DNA of 64,000 nucleotides from Paludibacteraceae bacterium. GTDB lineage: Bacteria > Bacteroidota > Bacteroidia > Bacteroidales > Paludibacteraceae. This document shows positions 1 to 8,134 of this stretch, piece by piece. How positions within the stretch are numbered: position 1 is the stretch's first letter; every line of letters begins with the position of its first letter. The DNA lies in NCBI GenBank assembly GCA_017443145.1, contig JAFSPA010000012.1, positions 150,048 to 214,047 on the forward strand. The letters run 5' to 3'. A model generated the notes under the pieces. The model saw only the letters and a list, made by a program, of their open reading frames with translations. It was not told where the DNA came from and ran no database searches. Made by a program: the position numbers and the translations under genes.

Positions 1-2670
1 CGCTGCCTCGCCGATACCCTTGACGCCACCGAGACCGAAGCGGATATCGCCGTTCTTGTTGACCGTGAAGTTCAGTTCTGATTCGTTCACATCAGGCTCT
101 AAGACGTTGATACGCATCGCTTTGCACTCGTCCATGAACTTGGTCACTTCCTTGATGTCGTCTTTGGAGACGGTCAAGTTAGCTGCCATGAACTCAGCAG
201 GGTAGTGGGCTTTGAGGTACGCCGTCTGGTACGCCACCCACGAGTAGCAGGCAGCATGCGATTTATTGAACGCGTAGGATGCAAACGCCTCCCAGTCGGT
301 CCATATCTTCTCCAGTACCTTCGGGTCGTGACCATTGGCTTTACCGCCTTCGAGGAACTTACCTTTCAGTTCTTGCAGAATAGCCATCTGCTTTTTACCC
401 ATCGCCTTACGCAGCTTATCACTCTCGCCGCGGGTGAAGTTTGCTAACAGACGGCTCAGCAGCATCACTTGCTCCTGATAGACCGTCACGCCGTACGTAT
501 CCTTCAGGTATTTCTCCATGATAGGTATATCGTACGTCACGGGCTCGAGGCCTTGCTTACGGCGGATGAACTGCGGTATATACTGCATCGGTCCCGGTCG
601 ATACAGGGCGTTCATCGCTATCAGGTCGCCGATGACCGTCGGTTTGAGTTCCTTCATGTATTTCTGCATGCCGGCTGACTCAAACTGGAAGACAGCGACC
701 GTGCGGCCTTCCTGGAAGAGCTTGTATGTCTCCGGGTCGTCGATAGGAATCTTGTCTATATCAATCTCCTCGCCACGAGCGCGCTTCACGTTCTTGATGC
801 ACTCGTTGATGATGGTCAGCGTCTTGAGCCCGAGGAAGTCCATTTTAATCAGGCCGACACTCTCAATCACATGTCCGTCGTATTCGGTCACGAGCACGCG
901 TTTATGCAGGTCCTTATCCTCGACACTACTCAGTGGTGCGAAGTTGGTCAAGTCGTCTGCTCCAATAATCACGCCGCAGGCGTGGATACCCACTTGTCGA
1001 ATGGTGCCTTCCAGCTGTTGGGCGTAGTTGAGCATGGATTGTATCTCCGGCTCGCCGCCATTGACTAACTGACGCAGTTCGTCCACGTACTTATAGCAGT
1101 TCTTTAGGTTCACCTTTGGTGACTTACCTTTCTCGTCCTTGATGTTATCTGGGAAGCCGCGTTCAGGAATAAGGGCTTTTATCTGGTTCGCCCGTTCGAG
1201 CGGCACACGTTGGATGCGGCTCACATCGGCAATCGCACTCTTCGCGGCCATCACACCGTACGTGATGATATGTGCCACATGCGTCTCGCCGTATTTCTTG
1301 CTGACCCACTCGAGCACGCGTCCGCGTCCTTCGTCGTCGAAGTCGGTATCTATATCGGGTAGGGATATACGGTCTGGATTAAGGAAACGCTCAAACAGTA
1401 AATCGTATTTGAGCGGGTCTAAGTCCGTGATACGCAGGCAGTAGGCCACTACCGAGCCGGCTGCCGAACCACGACCAGGACCGACACTCACGCCCAGCTC
1501 TTCCCGTGCGCCGCGAATGAAGTCCATCACGATAAGGAAGTAGCCCGGGAAGCCCATATTATTGATTGTATCGAGCTCAAAGCGAATACGCTCTTTGAGC
1601 TGTTCGTCTGTCTCCAGTCGCTCTTTGCCATAGCGTTTAAGCGCACCTTCCATCGTCAAGTGCTCGAGGTAAGCGGCTTCCAGTTTGAGACGGCTGCCGT
1701 ATTGTTCCTCCGTACCGAAGGACTCCGGAATAGGGAACTTAGGCATAATAGGCTTAGAGTCGATATCGTATATCTCCACTTTGTCTGCCACCTCTTGCGT
1801 GTTTGCCAATGCTTCGGGTATATCACTGAAGATAGCGGCCATCTCTTCCGGTGTCTTGAGCCACTCCTGCTTCGTGTAGTGCATACGATTCACATCGTCG
1901 AGGAAGTGGTTAGTACTCAAACAAATCAACCGGTCATGCGCCTCCGCATGCTCTTCTTCTACAAAATGGGCATCATTGGTTGCGATAATCTTTACGTTGT
2001 ATTTGCGAGCTAACTCTATCAGCACAGGATTCACCTGTTTCTGCCGTTGGTAGGTTGATTGGTCGCCGCCTGGCTTCTGCGTCTCATGGCGTTGCAACTC
2101 GATGTAGTAGTCGTCGCCGAACACGCGCTTGAACCACTGTACCGTCTCTTCGGCTTTGTCCATCTCGCCTGACATGATATATTGCGGCAGCTCACCACCA
2201 AGACAGGCTGAGGAGCAAATTATGCCTTCGTGGTATTGCTCCAGCAGCTCGCGGTCGATACGGGGAGTATAGTTAAACGCATCGTCCATAAATCCCAGGC
2301 TCACTATCTTACACAGATTGCGATAGCCTTGCATGTTCTTGGCTAACAAGATAAGATGCCAGCCGGAACGGTCTATCACGTAACTCCGTCCTTCGCCGGA
2401 GATTGCCTCGTCGTTGAGTTTGCTGTGACGGCCGCGACGTGCACAATAAGCCTCGCAACCCACTATCGGCTTGATAATGGTTTCGCCGGCTTCCTTGTTC
2501 ACTTTCTTGCAGTAGTCCAGGAACTCCTTGATGCCATACATGTTACCGTGATCCGTGAGCGCAATAGCGTGCATACCTGTCCGCACACATTTATCCACAA
2601 GGTCCGGCACCTTGGACATCCCGTCTAATACGGAATAGTGGCTATGTACATGAAGATGTGTAAACTCCAT
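1..2670 (-). CDS. dnaE: DNA polymerase III subunit alpha, 5' part (cut by window edge)
   Basis: Catalytic alpha subunit of the replicative DNA polymerase. Read on the minus strand from ATG at 2670, the frame stays open for 890 codons to base 1, so the C-terminal part lies outside the window. The N-terminal PHP domain shows FTHLHVHSHYSVLDG at the start and ALTDHGNMYG near residue 45. The palm shows GPGRGSAAGS followed by LPDIDTDFDDEGRGR, with the catalytic aspartates at D439 and D441. The last visible residues are FGLGGVKGIGEAA, as expected in the fingers region. The start lies about 18 nt downstream of a TACCTTTG promoter element. The family is usually about 1200 residues; what is visible looks intact. 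Confidence 0.97.
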   Translation of the reverse strand, partial: MEFTHLHVHSHYSVLDGMSKVPDLVDKCVRTGMHAIALTDHGNMYGIKEFLDYCKKVNKEAGETIIKPIVGCEAYCARRGRHSKLNDEAISGEGRSYVIDRSGWHLILLAKNMQGYRNLCKIVSLGFMDDAFNYTPRIDRELLEQYHEGIICSSACLGGELPQYIMSGEMDKAEETVQWFKRVFGDDYYIELQRHETQKPGGDQSTYQRQKQVNPVLIELARKYNVKIIATNDAHFVEEEHAEAHDRLICLSTNHFLDDVNRMHYTKQEWLKTPEEMAAIFSDIPEALANTQEVADKVEIYDIDSKPIMPKFPIPESFGTEEQYGSRLKLEAAYLEHLTMEGALKRYGKERLETDEQLKERIRFELDTINNMGFPGYFLIVMDFIRGAREELGVSVGPGRGSAAGSVVAYCLRITDLDPLKYDLLFERFLNPDRISLPDIDTDFDDEGRGRVLEWVSKKYGETHVAHIITYGVMAAKSAIADVSRIQRVPLERANQIKALIPERGFPDNIKDEKGKSPKVNLKNCYKYVDELRQLVNGGEPEIQSMLNYAQQLEGTIRQVGIHACGVIIGADDLTNFAPLSSVEDKDLHKRVLVTEYDGHVIESVGLIKMDFLGLKTLTIINECIKNVKRARGEEIDIDKIPIDDPETYKLFQEGRTVAVFQFESAGMQKYMKELKPTVIGDLIAMNALYRPGPMQYIPQFIRRKQGLEPVTYDIPIMEKYLKDTYGVTVYQEQVMLLSRLLANFTRGESDKLRKAMGKKQMAILQELKGKFLEGGKANGHDPKVLEKIWTDWEAFASYAFNKSHAACYSWVAYQTAYLKAHYPAEFMAANLTVSKDDIKEVTKFMDECKAMRINVLEPDVNESELNFTVNKNGDIRFGLGGVKGIGEAA

Positions 2671-2687
2671 AATCCCAAAATCGGCCG

Positions 2688-2719
2688 CAAAGGTACAACA
2701 AAAAAATGAATTGTGCAAA
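2688..2719 (-). promoter_or_regulatory. dnaE promoter
   Basis: On the minus strand TTTG (2719-2716) is followed after 20 nt by TACCTTTG (2695-2688), the Bacteroidota -33/-7 pair, just upstream of the dnaE start at 2670. Confidence 0.75.
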
Positions 2720-2758
2720 GATTTATAAGAAAAAAAATTATATTTTTTATCCAAATTA

Positions 2759-2790
2759 TTTGTCTATGTCAGCAATTTGTAGTAATTTTG
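2759..2790 (+). promoter_or_regulatory. Promoter of the lipoprotein gene
   Basis: TTTG at 2759-2762, a 20-nt spacer, then TAATTTTG at 2783-2790. It reads toward the gene starting at 2991 and predicts an untranslated leader of about 190 nt. The leader contains a run of eight C at 2843-2850 and ends in an AT-rich stretch. I could not match the leader to a known riboswitch. Confidence 0.7.
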
Positions 2791-2990
2791 CAGCGTGAAA
2801 TGAAAATAATGTCTATCCAAAGAGAATACAACCTGCGAATTACCCCCCCCATGCGGGATATTTAACCATTCGCGAGAGATAACCGACTAACAGGCGGCTG
2901 AGACTTTGTGTCCCGGTCGCTTGCTGTTTATATTATAAGGAGAAAAAATCAACAAAATTTATCTAACAACTTAACAAATTTAACAGCATT

Positions 2991-4043
2991 ATGAAGAAAA
3001 TTTATCTGGCACTGATGTGCTTTGCAGTTGTGACGATGTTCACGGCCTGCAATGAAAAGAAAACGAACGCACCTGAAGAGCAGACAACCCAAGACCCGAG
3101 CAAACCAACCGATGATCCGGATAATCCAGCATCCGGCTGGGCAGAGGCATACCGCAAAGCCGCTCCGGGTATCTACATGAACGGCAACCAGTTACTCGCA
3201 AAAGGAACGGACGGAAGTGCTTTCCATATCGAAGATGTAACGGTTTTCCCGAGAACAGAGGCAAAGGGCGCCCTGATGACCAGTTGTCAGTTTGGCGCAT
3301 ATCATGCTTACGACGGTAAGTGGAGTACTTATGAATTCTGGCAGGAATATTACAATGAAATGGACGACAATGTCTTCACAAACGATTTCAAAGATACCAT
3401 CTTCTACAAAACTCAGACGGAATGGGACGAGTCGTCAAAAGAGATGATGGAAGCTACATACGGACCACATTTTATGTACTTGAGTAACTATACAAAGATT
3501 GCAGACGCTTCCGATTTTGAAGGTACTTACAAAGAGATTGCCAAACGTTATCAAACGCAAGGACCGATTGTTCCGCCTTCGAAGATGGTGCTTCAATACA
3601 AAAAAATGAATTGCCAGTGGCTGAGCGAATTATATCCAAAGGATATGGAGGATAAAGGTTATGTGTTCAAATATACCGGTTCGGGCAAGATTGCCTCAAT
3701 GGAAGTGGACCGAGTGTTTGAATGGGGCAAGAGTGTGAATAATCCTAAGGTGGACTGGCTGCCGAAGTGCAATATTGACGACGTGGCATATGTGATTGTT
3801 AAGATTGACGGTGCCACAGCCGAAGATGTAAAAGCGTATATTGCAAAGATTAAGAAAGAAGGACACTATTTGCAGATTACTGCAAACATAGAAGAAGATG
3901 GATATATTGCGTTTGGAGCGGATAGTGACAACTATGATATGTCGGAAGGAAAGGTCGGATATGTTTATCCGACATATGAAGTTCTTTTCTTTAATGGAAT
4001 TCTAACAATCGAATTTACCGTGTCCAAAGTCGGAGGGGTATAA
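2991..4043 (+). CDS. Lipoprotein of unknown function
   Basis: A 350-residue exported protein. The N-terminus has a basic start, a hydrophobic core and the lipobox FTAC with Cys at residue 20, so it is probably lipid-anchored. A short acidic, Pro/Asp-rich linker follows (residues 24-48), then a soluble region rich in Tyr, Trp and Lys with no motif that I recognise. It is monocistronic: dnaE diverges upstream and a hairpin terminator follows at 4106. The unusually long leader suggests post-transcriptional control, but nothing in the sequence names its function. Confidence 0.85.
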   Translation: MKKIYLALMCFAVVTMFTACNEKKTNAPEEQTTQDPSKPTDDPDNPASGWAEAYRKAAPGIYMNGNQLLAKGTDGSAFHIEDVTVFPRTEAKGALMTSCQFGAYHAYDGKWSTYEFWQEYYNEMDDNVFTNDFKDTIFYKTQTEWDESSKEMMEATYGPHFMYLSNYTKIADASDFEGTYKEIAKRYQTQGPIVPPSKMVLQYKKMNCQWLSELYPKDMEDKGYVFKYTGSGKIASMEVDRVFEWGKSVNNPKVDWLPKCNIDDVAYVIVKIDGATAEDVKAYIAKIKKEGHYLQITANIEEDGYIAFGADSDNYDMSEGKVGYVYPTYEVLFFNGILTIEFTVSKVGGV

Positions 4044-4105
4044 TCGGAGATAAGTACTCCGGGTAGAATAACGTTTAACGAGTTAACGAATTAACGATTA
4101 GTGAG

Positions 4106-4140
4106 AAAAGTGCAGGATTCACCAAAATTCTGCACTTTTT
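4106..4140. terminator. Hairpin terminator, bidirectional type
   Basis: AAAAGTGCAG (4106-4115) pairs with CTGCACTTTT (4130-4139) around a 14-nt loop, with T runs on both strands. It lies between the convergent lipoprotein gene and the minus-strand gene ending at 4160. The same GTGCAG core returns at 43877 and, in part, at 21822 and 53304. Confidence 0.75.
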
Positions 4141-4159
4141 AGTTATCAGCCGTCAGCTA

Positions 4160-4666
4160 TCAGCCTTTTGGATGGCGGGCTTTGAGTTGTGCGCGGAGTT
4201 CAGCGGCTTGTGCTTCGAGGATTTCGGCTTGGTGACGGAGCATATAGTCCGACGTGTCTTCGGAAGCGGTTTTCTCTGCAGCTTTCTCGGAGATTTCGGC
4301 GAGGTATTGCTCATACCAAGCTTCGAAAGGATTATCGAGCTTCCATTGCTTTTGCAACATGGCGAGCTTCCAGCCTTTGGCGGTTGGATAGGATCTGTTG
4401 TTTGGTCCGATACGCATAGCATCTTTCCACTCTTGGGTAATGAGAGCTGCCTGTTGTTCGTTGTTCCAGAGTGGAGTTAGTTGTTTTTGGGCAGCAGCAA
4501 AGGAGAGTGAGTTCCATTTCTGTTTGGGTGATTGATGCTGTTGGTAGTCTTCGCGTCTTGCGCGGAAGAGTTGTTGTCCTTGCGGGCCTTCGTAGTAGTA
4601 GCCCTTACTGAATTTACCTTCTTTGCCGTGCCTAATGAGGACGGATGTTTCGTTAATTACTTTCAT
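4160..4666 (-). CDS. Small orphan protein, similar layout to the protein at 43994
   Basis: A 168-residue soluble protein without a signal peptide. The N-terminal third has an IRHGKEGK stretch, a YYY/G-rich strand region and SPKQ...FAAAQ. The middle has EWKDAMRIGP...SYPTAKGW. The C-terminal third (about 110-168) is an Ala/Glu-rich helix. The order of these elements resembles the 182-residue protein at 43994-44542 and, more loosely, short Bacteroidota proteins with a G.GK.G...NP.......Q....F pattern. No function can be assigned. It is the last gene of a minus-strand run, separated from the DUF4421 gene by 252 nt that hold a C-rich tract and an 11-bp tandem array. Confidence 0.7.
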   Translation of the reverse strand: MKVINETSVLIRHGKEGKFSKGYYYEGPQGQQLFRARREDYQQHQSPKQKWNSLSFAAAQKQLTPLWNNEQQAALITQEWKDAMRIGPNNRSYPTAKGWKLAMLQKQWKLDNPFEAWYEQYLAEISEKAAEKTASEDTSDYMLRHQAEILEAQAAELRAQLKARHPKG

Positions 4667-4728
4667 AATGATATCAATTAGGTTGTTTTTATATGTTAGT
4701 TATTCGTGTAGAATTCTTTGATCACGGT

Positions 4729-4827
4729 ATGGTCTCGCTTGACCGCTGTTTCACTGCCGTTTGAGTGTTGTTGATTTTTCGCTCGACCGTCGTTCCACCG
4801 TCGTTCGACTGTCGTTCGACCGTCGTT
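4729..4827. repeat. 11-bp tandem array A
   Basis: The motif ATGGTCTCGCT (4729-4739) is followed without a gap by eight 11-bp units (4740-4827). The first units are TGACCGCTGTT, TCACTGCCGTT and TGAGTGTTGTT, the fourth is GATTTTTCGCT, and the last four are CGACCGTCGTT or close variants. Phase is exact throughout. It lies upstream of the minus-strand gene starting at 4666. Array B (21960) has the same entry motif and the same order of unit types. Confidence 0.9.
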
Positions 4828-4845
4828 ATTCGACGCACTCTAACA

Positions 4846-4918
4846 GGTGTGGTTGTGGATGGTGTTGTGGGTGTGGTTTGGTTGTGGTAGGTGTGGGTGT
4901 AGTTTGGTTGTGGATGGA
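4846..4918 (-). repeat. C/A-only tract (G/T on plus), possible Rho-use site
   Basis: For 73 nt the plus strand is almost only G and T, built of repeated GTGTGG and GGTTGTGG words. The minus-strand transcript leaving the DUF4421 stop codon is therefore C-rich and almost free of G, the composition known for Rho loading sites. No hairpin terminator is seen here. Confidence 0.5.
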
Positions 4919-6052
4919 TTAGAAGCGGACACCGAAATAGATGTTGGCTTTCCAGTCCCAGGTCATGATGTAGGAGTCGATGACGGTGTTGTAGTCGAGG
5001 TCAAGATCCTCGCGGTCAATCTGGATGAGTTTATCACGGGCACGAAAACGGATGTTATTCGCTACGCATGTGGCCGCTAACACAAATCGGTCATTGATGT
5101 TCCATACAAGAGCGATTTTGGCATTACCGGTGAAGAAGACCGGAAAACGTCCCTTAAGTTTACGGCTGAAGACCAGATTATAGTCGTCTTTATCATTATG
5201 CCAAAACATACGGCTGTCACCCGTCACGAGCATATGGTTAAAGACCGTAAGCATCGGCGTAGCAGACAGATGGAGTAGGAACTTACCCTTATTGGGTGTA
5301 TAGTTGTAGCCGTATCCAACACCTATAGCCAGCTGATACAGTTCCAACTCGCGGACACCACCTGCTTGAGCAATGTAGTTCTCGTCGTCGAACTCGAGAC
5401 CCGCATAGCGGAAGTCCAGATGTGCCAAGACCGAACCGGCTGATTTGCGCTGGATATACGACTGTTTGAAAGCTGCAGGCATGGAGAACTTCTTGCGGTT
5501 AAAGGCATAGTAGCCGGAAACAAAGAGTGTGGTTACATCGACATCTCCCGCATCAATCTCAGTCCGCTTATTTAAGCCCGATAAGTCAATACTACCGCGC
5601 GCGTAGGAAGTCTTACGGCGTAAGATATCGATACCGAAAGCGTTCTGAATAGCGGAGAAGCTGAAGTTTGAATAGCCCTTGAATAAGTCTATTGCGTATC
5701 CGACACTCAGATTACGGAAAGCTATCTGCAGACCCATCTTGGGCGTTACGTTTGAGTGCATGTTGGCATCAATGTTGCCATAATATGGCACGTCATGCGC
5801 CACCAAAAACGTGTGCACACCACTTGCCTCGCTGTTGTAAGCTATGCGCCAACGGTACTTAGGCAGCACAATATAATTGGTATCAATATTGCGCATATAA
5901 AAGTTATCCGCAAAGGTGACAAACTTCGTCCAGTTCTGCTTTGCTTTGGATACTTTAACCGTTGTGTCCTGCTCGGCAACAGGGGCTTTCTTCGCCTGTA
6001 CAGAGGTCAAGCCAAGTAAGATAACTGCTATGAGTAGGGTGATGCGTTTCAT
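4919..6052 (-). CDS. DUF4421-type outer-membrane beta-barrel protein
   Basis: A 377-residue protein with a Sec signal peptide (residues 1-20, cleavage near VQA-K), followed by a region beginning NIDTNYIVLPKYRWRI that is typical of DUF4421 proteins. Alternating hydrophobic/aromatic strands run to the end, which is Phe (FGVRF), as in outer-membrane barrels. The family is specific to Bacteroidota and has no established function. It starts 6 nt after the DUF389 gene stops, so the two are likely cotranscribed from the promoter at 8066. Confidence 0.8.
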   Translation of the reverse strand: MKRITLLIAVILLGLTSVQAKKAPVAEQDTTVKVSKAKQNWTKFVTFADNFYMRNIDTNYIVLPKYRWRIAYNSEASGVHTFLVAHDVPYYGNIDANMHSNVTPKMGLQIAFRNLSVGYAIDLFKGYSNFSFSAIQNAFGIDILRRKTSYARGSIDLSGLNKRTEIDAGDVDVTTLFVSGYYAFNRKKFSMPAAFKQSYIQRKSAGSVLAHLDFRYAGLEFDDENYIAQAGGVRELELYQLAIGVGYGYNYTPNKGKFLLHLSATPMLTVFNHMLVTGDSRMFWHNDKDDYNLVFSRKLKGRFPVFFTGNAKIALVWNINDRFVLAATCVANNIRFRARDKLIQIDREDLDLDYNTVIDSYIMTWDWKANIYFGVRF

Positions 6053-6058
6053 GTCTTT

Positions 6059-7378
6059 TTAGCGGACGAGGACTTCGACGTGCGGGGTTTGGAGGCGGAC
6101 GGTGAGCCAATTCTGGATGTGCTTGAGGTGTTCACGTGAAAGGGGCTTCTTGGTATTGAGTAGCACGATAACCGAGGTCTCTGATCGAGCGAGTGTGACA
6201 TCCGTAATCTCAGACCACTGTGCCCGCAGTTCGTCGGTAATCTGTTTCGTAGGAAGGCGTAATGCCTCAAAAGCTTCAATCTGTGCATTGAGCACACGAA
6301 TAGAGTCGTCTCTTAGTCGCATCTGTTCTTCGGTGGAAGCCAGCCAATCCTTCATTATTTCCGTTTCACTGAGGCGGTGCACATCGATGGTAGCATCCTC
6401 GTGGAAGAAAAGTTGCGTGTGGGCTATACCATGTTTTTCCGCCTCTGTATATAAGAATGCTCGGGAATCGTTACTGAGTTTCTCACCGGCAAGACGCAGC
6501 GTCAGTTTGTATGGTTTGACAGAAGTGTCGATGGAGTAATTGAAGATATATGTCCCGCCGATATTCTGGTTTTCTTTGATAAAATGTCGCGCTTCTGTGG
6601 CAAACTCATTCTCGCGGACGATGTTATAAGCACTAAAGACACTGGGTGCCAAAACGACAAGGATGAGCAGGCTGTAACTGATAATCTTTCTCCAAGAGCG
6701 TTTATCCTGTTCTACTGCCAATGGGAAGCCTAAGAACTTAACTGCCAAATATGTGGCCAGTGCGATGAAGACACAGTTGATGAAGAATAGGTATAATGCT
6801 CCTCCGGCATAATGCCAGTTATGTTGGGCAATACCATAGCCGACAGTGCACAAAGGCGGCATTAAGGCGGTAGCAATGGCCACACCGGATATAACAGTTC
6901 CTTTTTCTTTACGTGATAGTTCCAGTATGCCTGCCACGCCACCGAAGAAAGCAATCATCACATCGTAGATAGAGGGATTCGTACGCGCCAGTAATTCTGT
7001 AGGATTGTCCGTCTCAAGTGGCGTTACCAAGAAATAGAGGGTCGATGCTATCAAACTGATAGTGAACATGATACCTAAGTTCTTGAGCGAACGGAGTAGT
7101 AACTTCGTGTCATTGGTGCCAAGTCCCATACCAAAGCCGATAATAGGGCTCATAAGCGGCGATATTAACATGGCGCCGATGATAACCGGAATAGAATTGA
7201 CATTTAGCCCGACACTGGCAATGACAATAGCGGTGAAGAGGATATATATTGTAGGTCCACGAAACGGGATGTTATTGCGAATATTCTCACTGGCGGCATT
7301 GACATCGATATAGTCCGCCAATTGCAGCTGCTCTCTAAAGAACTTGCGTGCTTTGTGTTTGAATTCTTTGCTTGTCAT
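6059..7378 (-). CDS. DUF389 (TIGR00341-type) integral membrane protein
   Basis: A 439-residue protein. Residues 35-260 carry about six hydrophobic segments with the family hallmarks GAMLISPLMSPI and GVAIATALMPPLCTVGYG. The C-terminal 180 residues form a soluble domain with predicted helices around EIMKDWLASTEEQMRLRD. The family is found in many bacteria without an assigned substrate; transport is often assumed but not shown. It follows the O-methyltransferase gene after 8 nt and precedes the DUF4421 gene after 6 nt. Confidence 0.85.
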   Translation of the reverse strand: MTSKEFKHKARKFFREQLQLADYIDVNAASENIRNNIPFRGPTIYILFTAIVIASVGLNVNSIPVIIGAMLISPLMSPIIGFGMGLGTNDTKLLLRSLKNLGIMFTISLIASTLYFLVTPLETDNPTELLARTNPSIYDVMIAFFGGVAGILELSRKEKGTVISGVAIATALMPPLCTVGYGIAQHNWHYAGGALYLFFINCVFIALATYLAVKFLGFPLAVEQDKRSWRKIISYSLLILVVLAPSVFSAYNIVRENEFATEARHFIKENQNIGGTYIFNYSIDTSVKPYKLTLRLAGEKLSNDSRAFLYTEAEKHGIAHTQLFFHEDATIDVHRLSETEIMKDWLASTEEQMRLRDDSIRVLNAQIEAFEALRLPTKQITDELRAQWSEITDVTLARSETSVIVLLNTKKPLSREHLKHIQNWLTVRLQTPHVEVLVR

Positions 7379-7386
7379 ATTGTGTA

Positions 7387-8025
7387 TTATTTTTTATGTA
7401 TCAATGTTAACCCGTCGCGGAGGGGTAGGATAACTTGTTCGAGGCGCGGATCGGCTGCCACCTTGTCATTGAAAGCACGCAAACCGAGCGTTTGTTTGTC
7501 GCGGTCATATGCCGAATCGATGATGTGACCATCCCACAGCGTGTTGTCGGCAAGTATCCATCCGCCGGGAACGACTAACGGATAAACGAGGTCGAGATAT
7601 TCGGAGTACTCGCGCTTGTCGGCATCTACGAACACAAGTTCGTATTTGTGATTTGTGATTTGTGATTCGTGATTTAGGATTTCTTTGGCGTCGCCGATGA
7701 TGAGGTGGATTTTGTTGCCTAATGGGGAGAGGGCAAGATTGTGACGGATGACGGGTTCAAGTTCGTCGTTGTGCTCGATGGTGATGAGCTCGCCGTCTTC
7801 CGGTAGTCCTTCTGCCAGACATAGGGCAGAGTAGCCGGTGAAGGTGCCCAATTCAAGGATGCGCTTCGGCCGTATCATCTGCGACAGAAAAGACAGCACG
7901 CGTCCTTGCACCTGACCGGACAGCATGTGCGGGTTCAGAATATGAATATTTGTGTCTCGATTGATGGCCGATAGCACTTCATTTTCCGGCGAACTATGTT
8001 GCTCTATGTACTCCTCAAGTGACAT
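7387..8025 (-). CDS. Class I SAM-dependent O-methyltransferase (caffeoyl-CoA OMT-like)
   Basis: A 212-residue protein of the family that includes bacterial O-methyltransferases and the tRNA hydroxyuridine methyltransferase TrmR. The SAM site LELGTFTGYSALCLAEGL is at residues 59-76, the acidic loop ITIEHNDE near 82-89, and the metal/catalytic stretch FVDADKREY near 131-139. Between SAM motif and FVDADK the protein carries ILNHESQITNHKY, encoded by a 7-bp repeat (7644-7678) of the type otherwise seen in spacers. The substrate cannot be told from sequence. It is the first gene of the minus-strand run, diverging from the Lrp gene. Confidence 0.88.
   Translation of the reverse strand: MSLEEYIEQHSSPENEVLSAINRDTNIHILNPHMLSGQVQGRVLSFLSQMIRPKRILELGTFTGYSALCLAEGLPEDGELITIEHNDELEPVIRHNLALSPLGNKIHLIIGDAKEILNHESQITNHKYELVFVDADKREYSEYLDLVYPLVVPGGWILADNTLWDGHIIDSAYDRDKQTLGLRAFNDKVAADPRLEQVILPLRDGLTLIHKK
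7644..7678. repeat. 7-bp tandem repeat inside the O-methyltransferase gene
   Basis: Five consecutive heptamers on the plus strand: ATTTGTG three times, ATTCGTG, ATTTAGG. The reading frame of the gene is kept across the 35 bp. Confidence 0.8.
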
Positions 8026-8065
8026 TTTTCTACTAAAATAGCTGGTTTTTTATCAAAAATCGCTG

Positions 8066-8097
8066 CAAAAGTAGTAAAAAACTTGCATATATCCAAA
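8066..8097 (-). promoter_or_regulatory. Promoter of the O-methyltransferase operon
   Basis: On the minus strand TTTG (8097-8094), 20 nt, TACTTTTG (8073-8066). It overlaps the Lrp promoter on the other strand, so the two are likely in competition or under joint control. Confidence 0.75.
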
Positions 8098-8113
8098 AAA
8101 AGTTGTACTTTTG
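8082..8113 (+). promoter_or_regulatory. Promoter of the Lrp-family gene
   Basis: CTTG (8082-8085), 20 nt, TACTTTTG (8106-8113). The element overlaps the TTG at 8111 and shows that translation must start downstream, at ATG 8135. Overlap with the divergent promoter would allow one bound regulator to affect both. Confidence 0.72.
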
Positions 8114-8134
8114 CAAGCAAATTTTATTAGTAGT

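Noticed and set aside
1..2640. Several plus-strand open frames of 60-170 codons
   Set aside because: They lie opposite dnaE, show low-complexity shadow composition and lack promoters; the minus-strand frame is clearly coding.
2880..2930. TPP-riboswitch-like GGCTGAGA in the leader of the lipoprotein gene
   Set aside because: The second conserved half of the TPP element is missing and the gene is unrelated to thiamine.
4847..5080. Plus-strand frame MWLWMVLWVWFGCG...
   Set aside because: It is a translation of the G/T-only repeat tract and the antisense of the DUF4421 gene.
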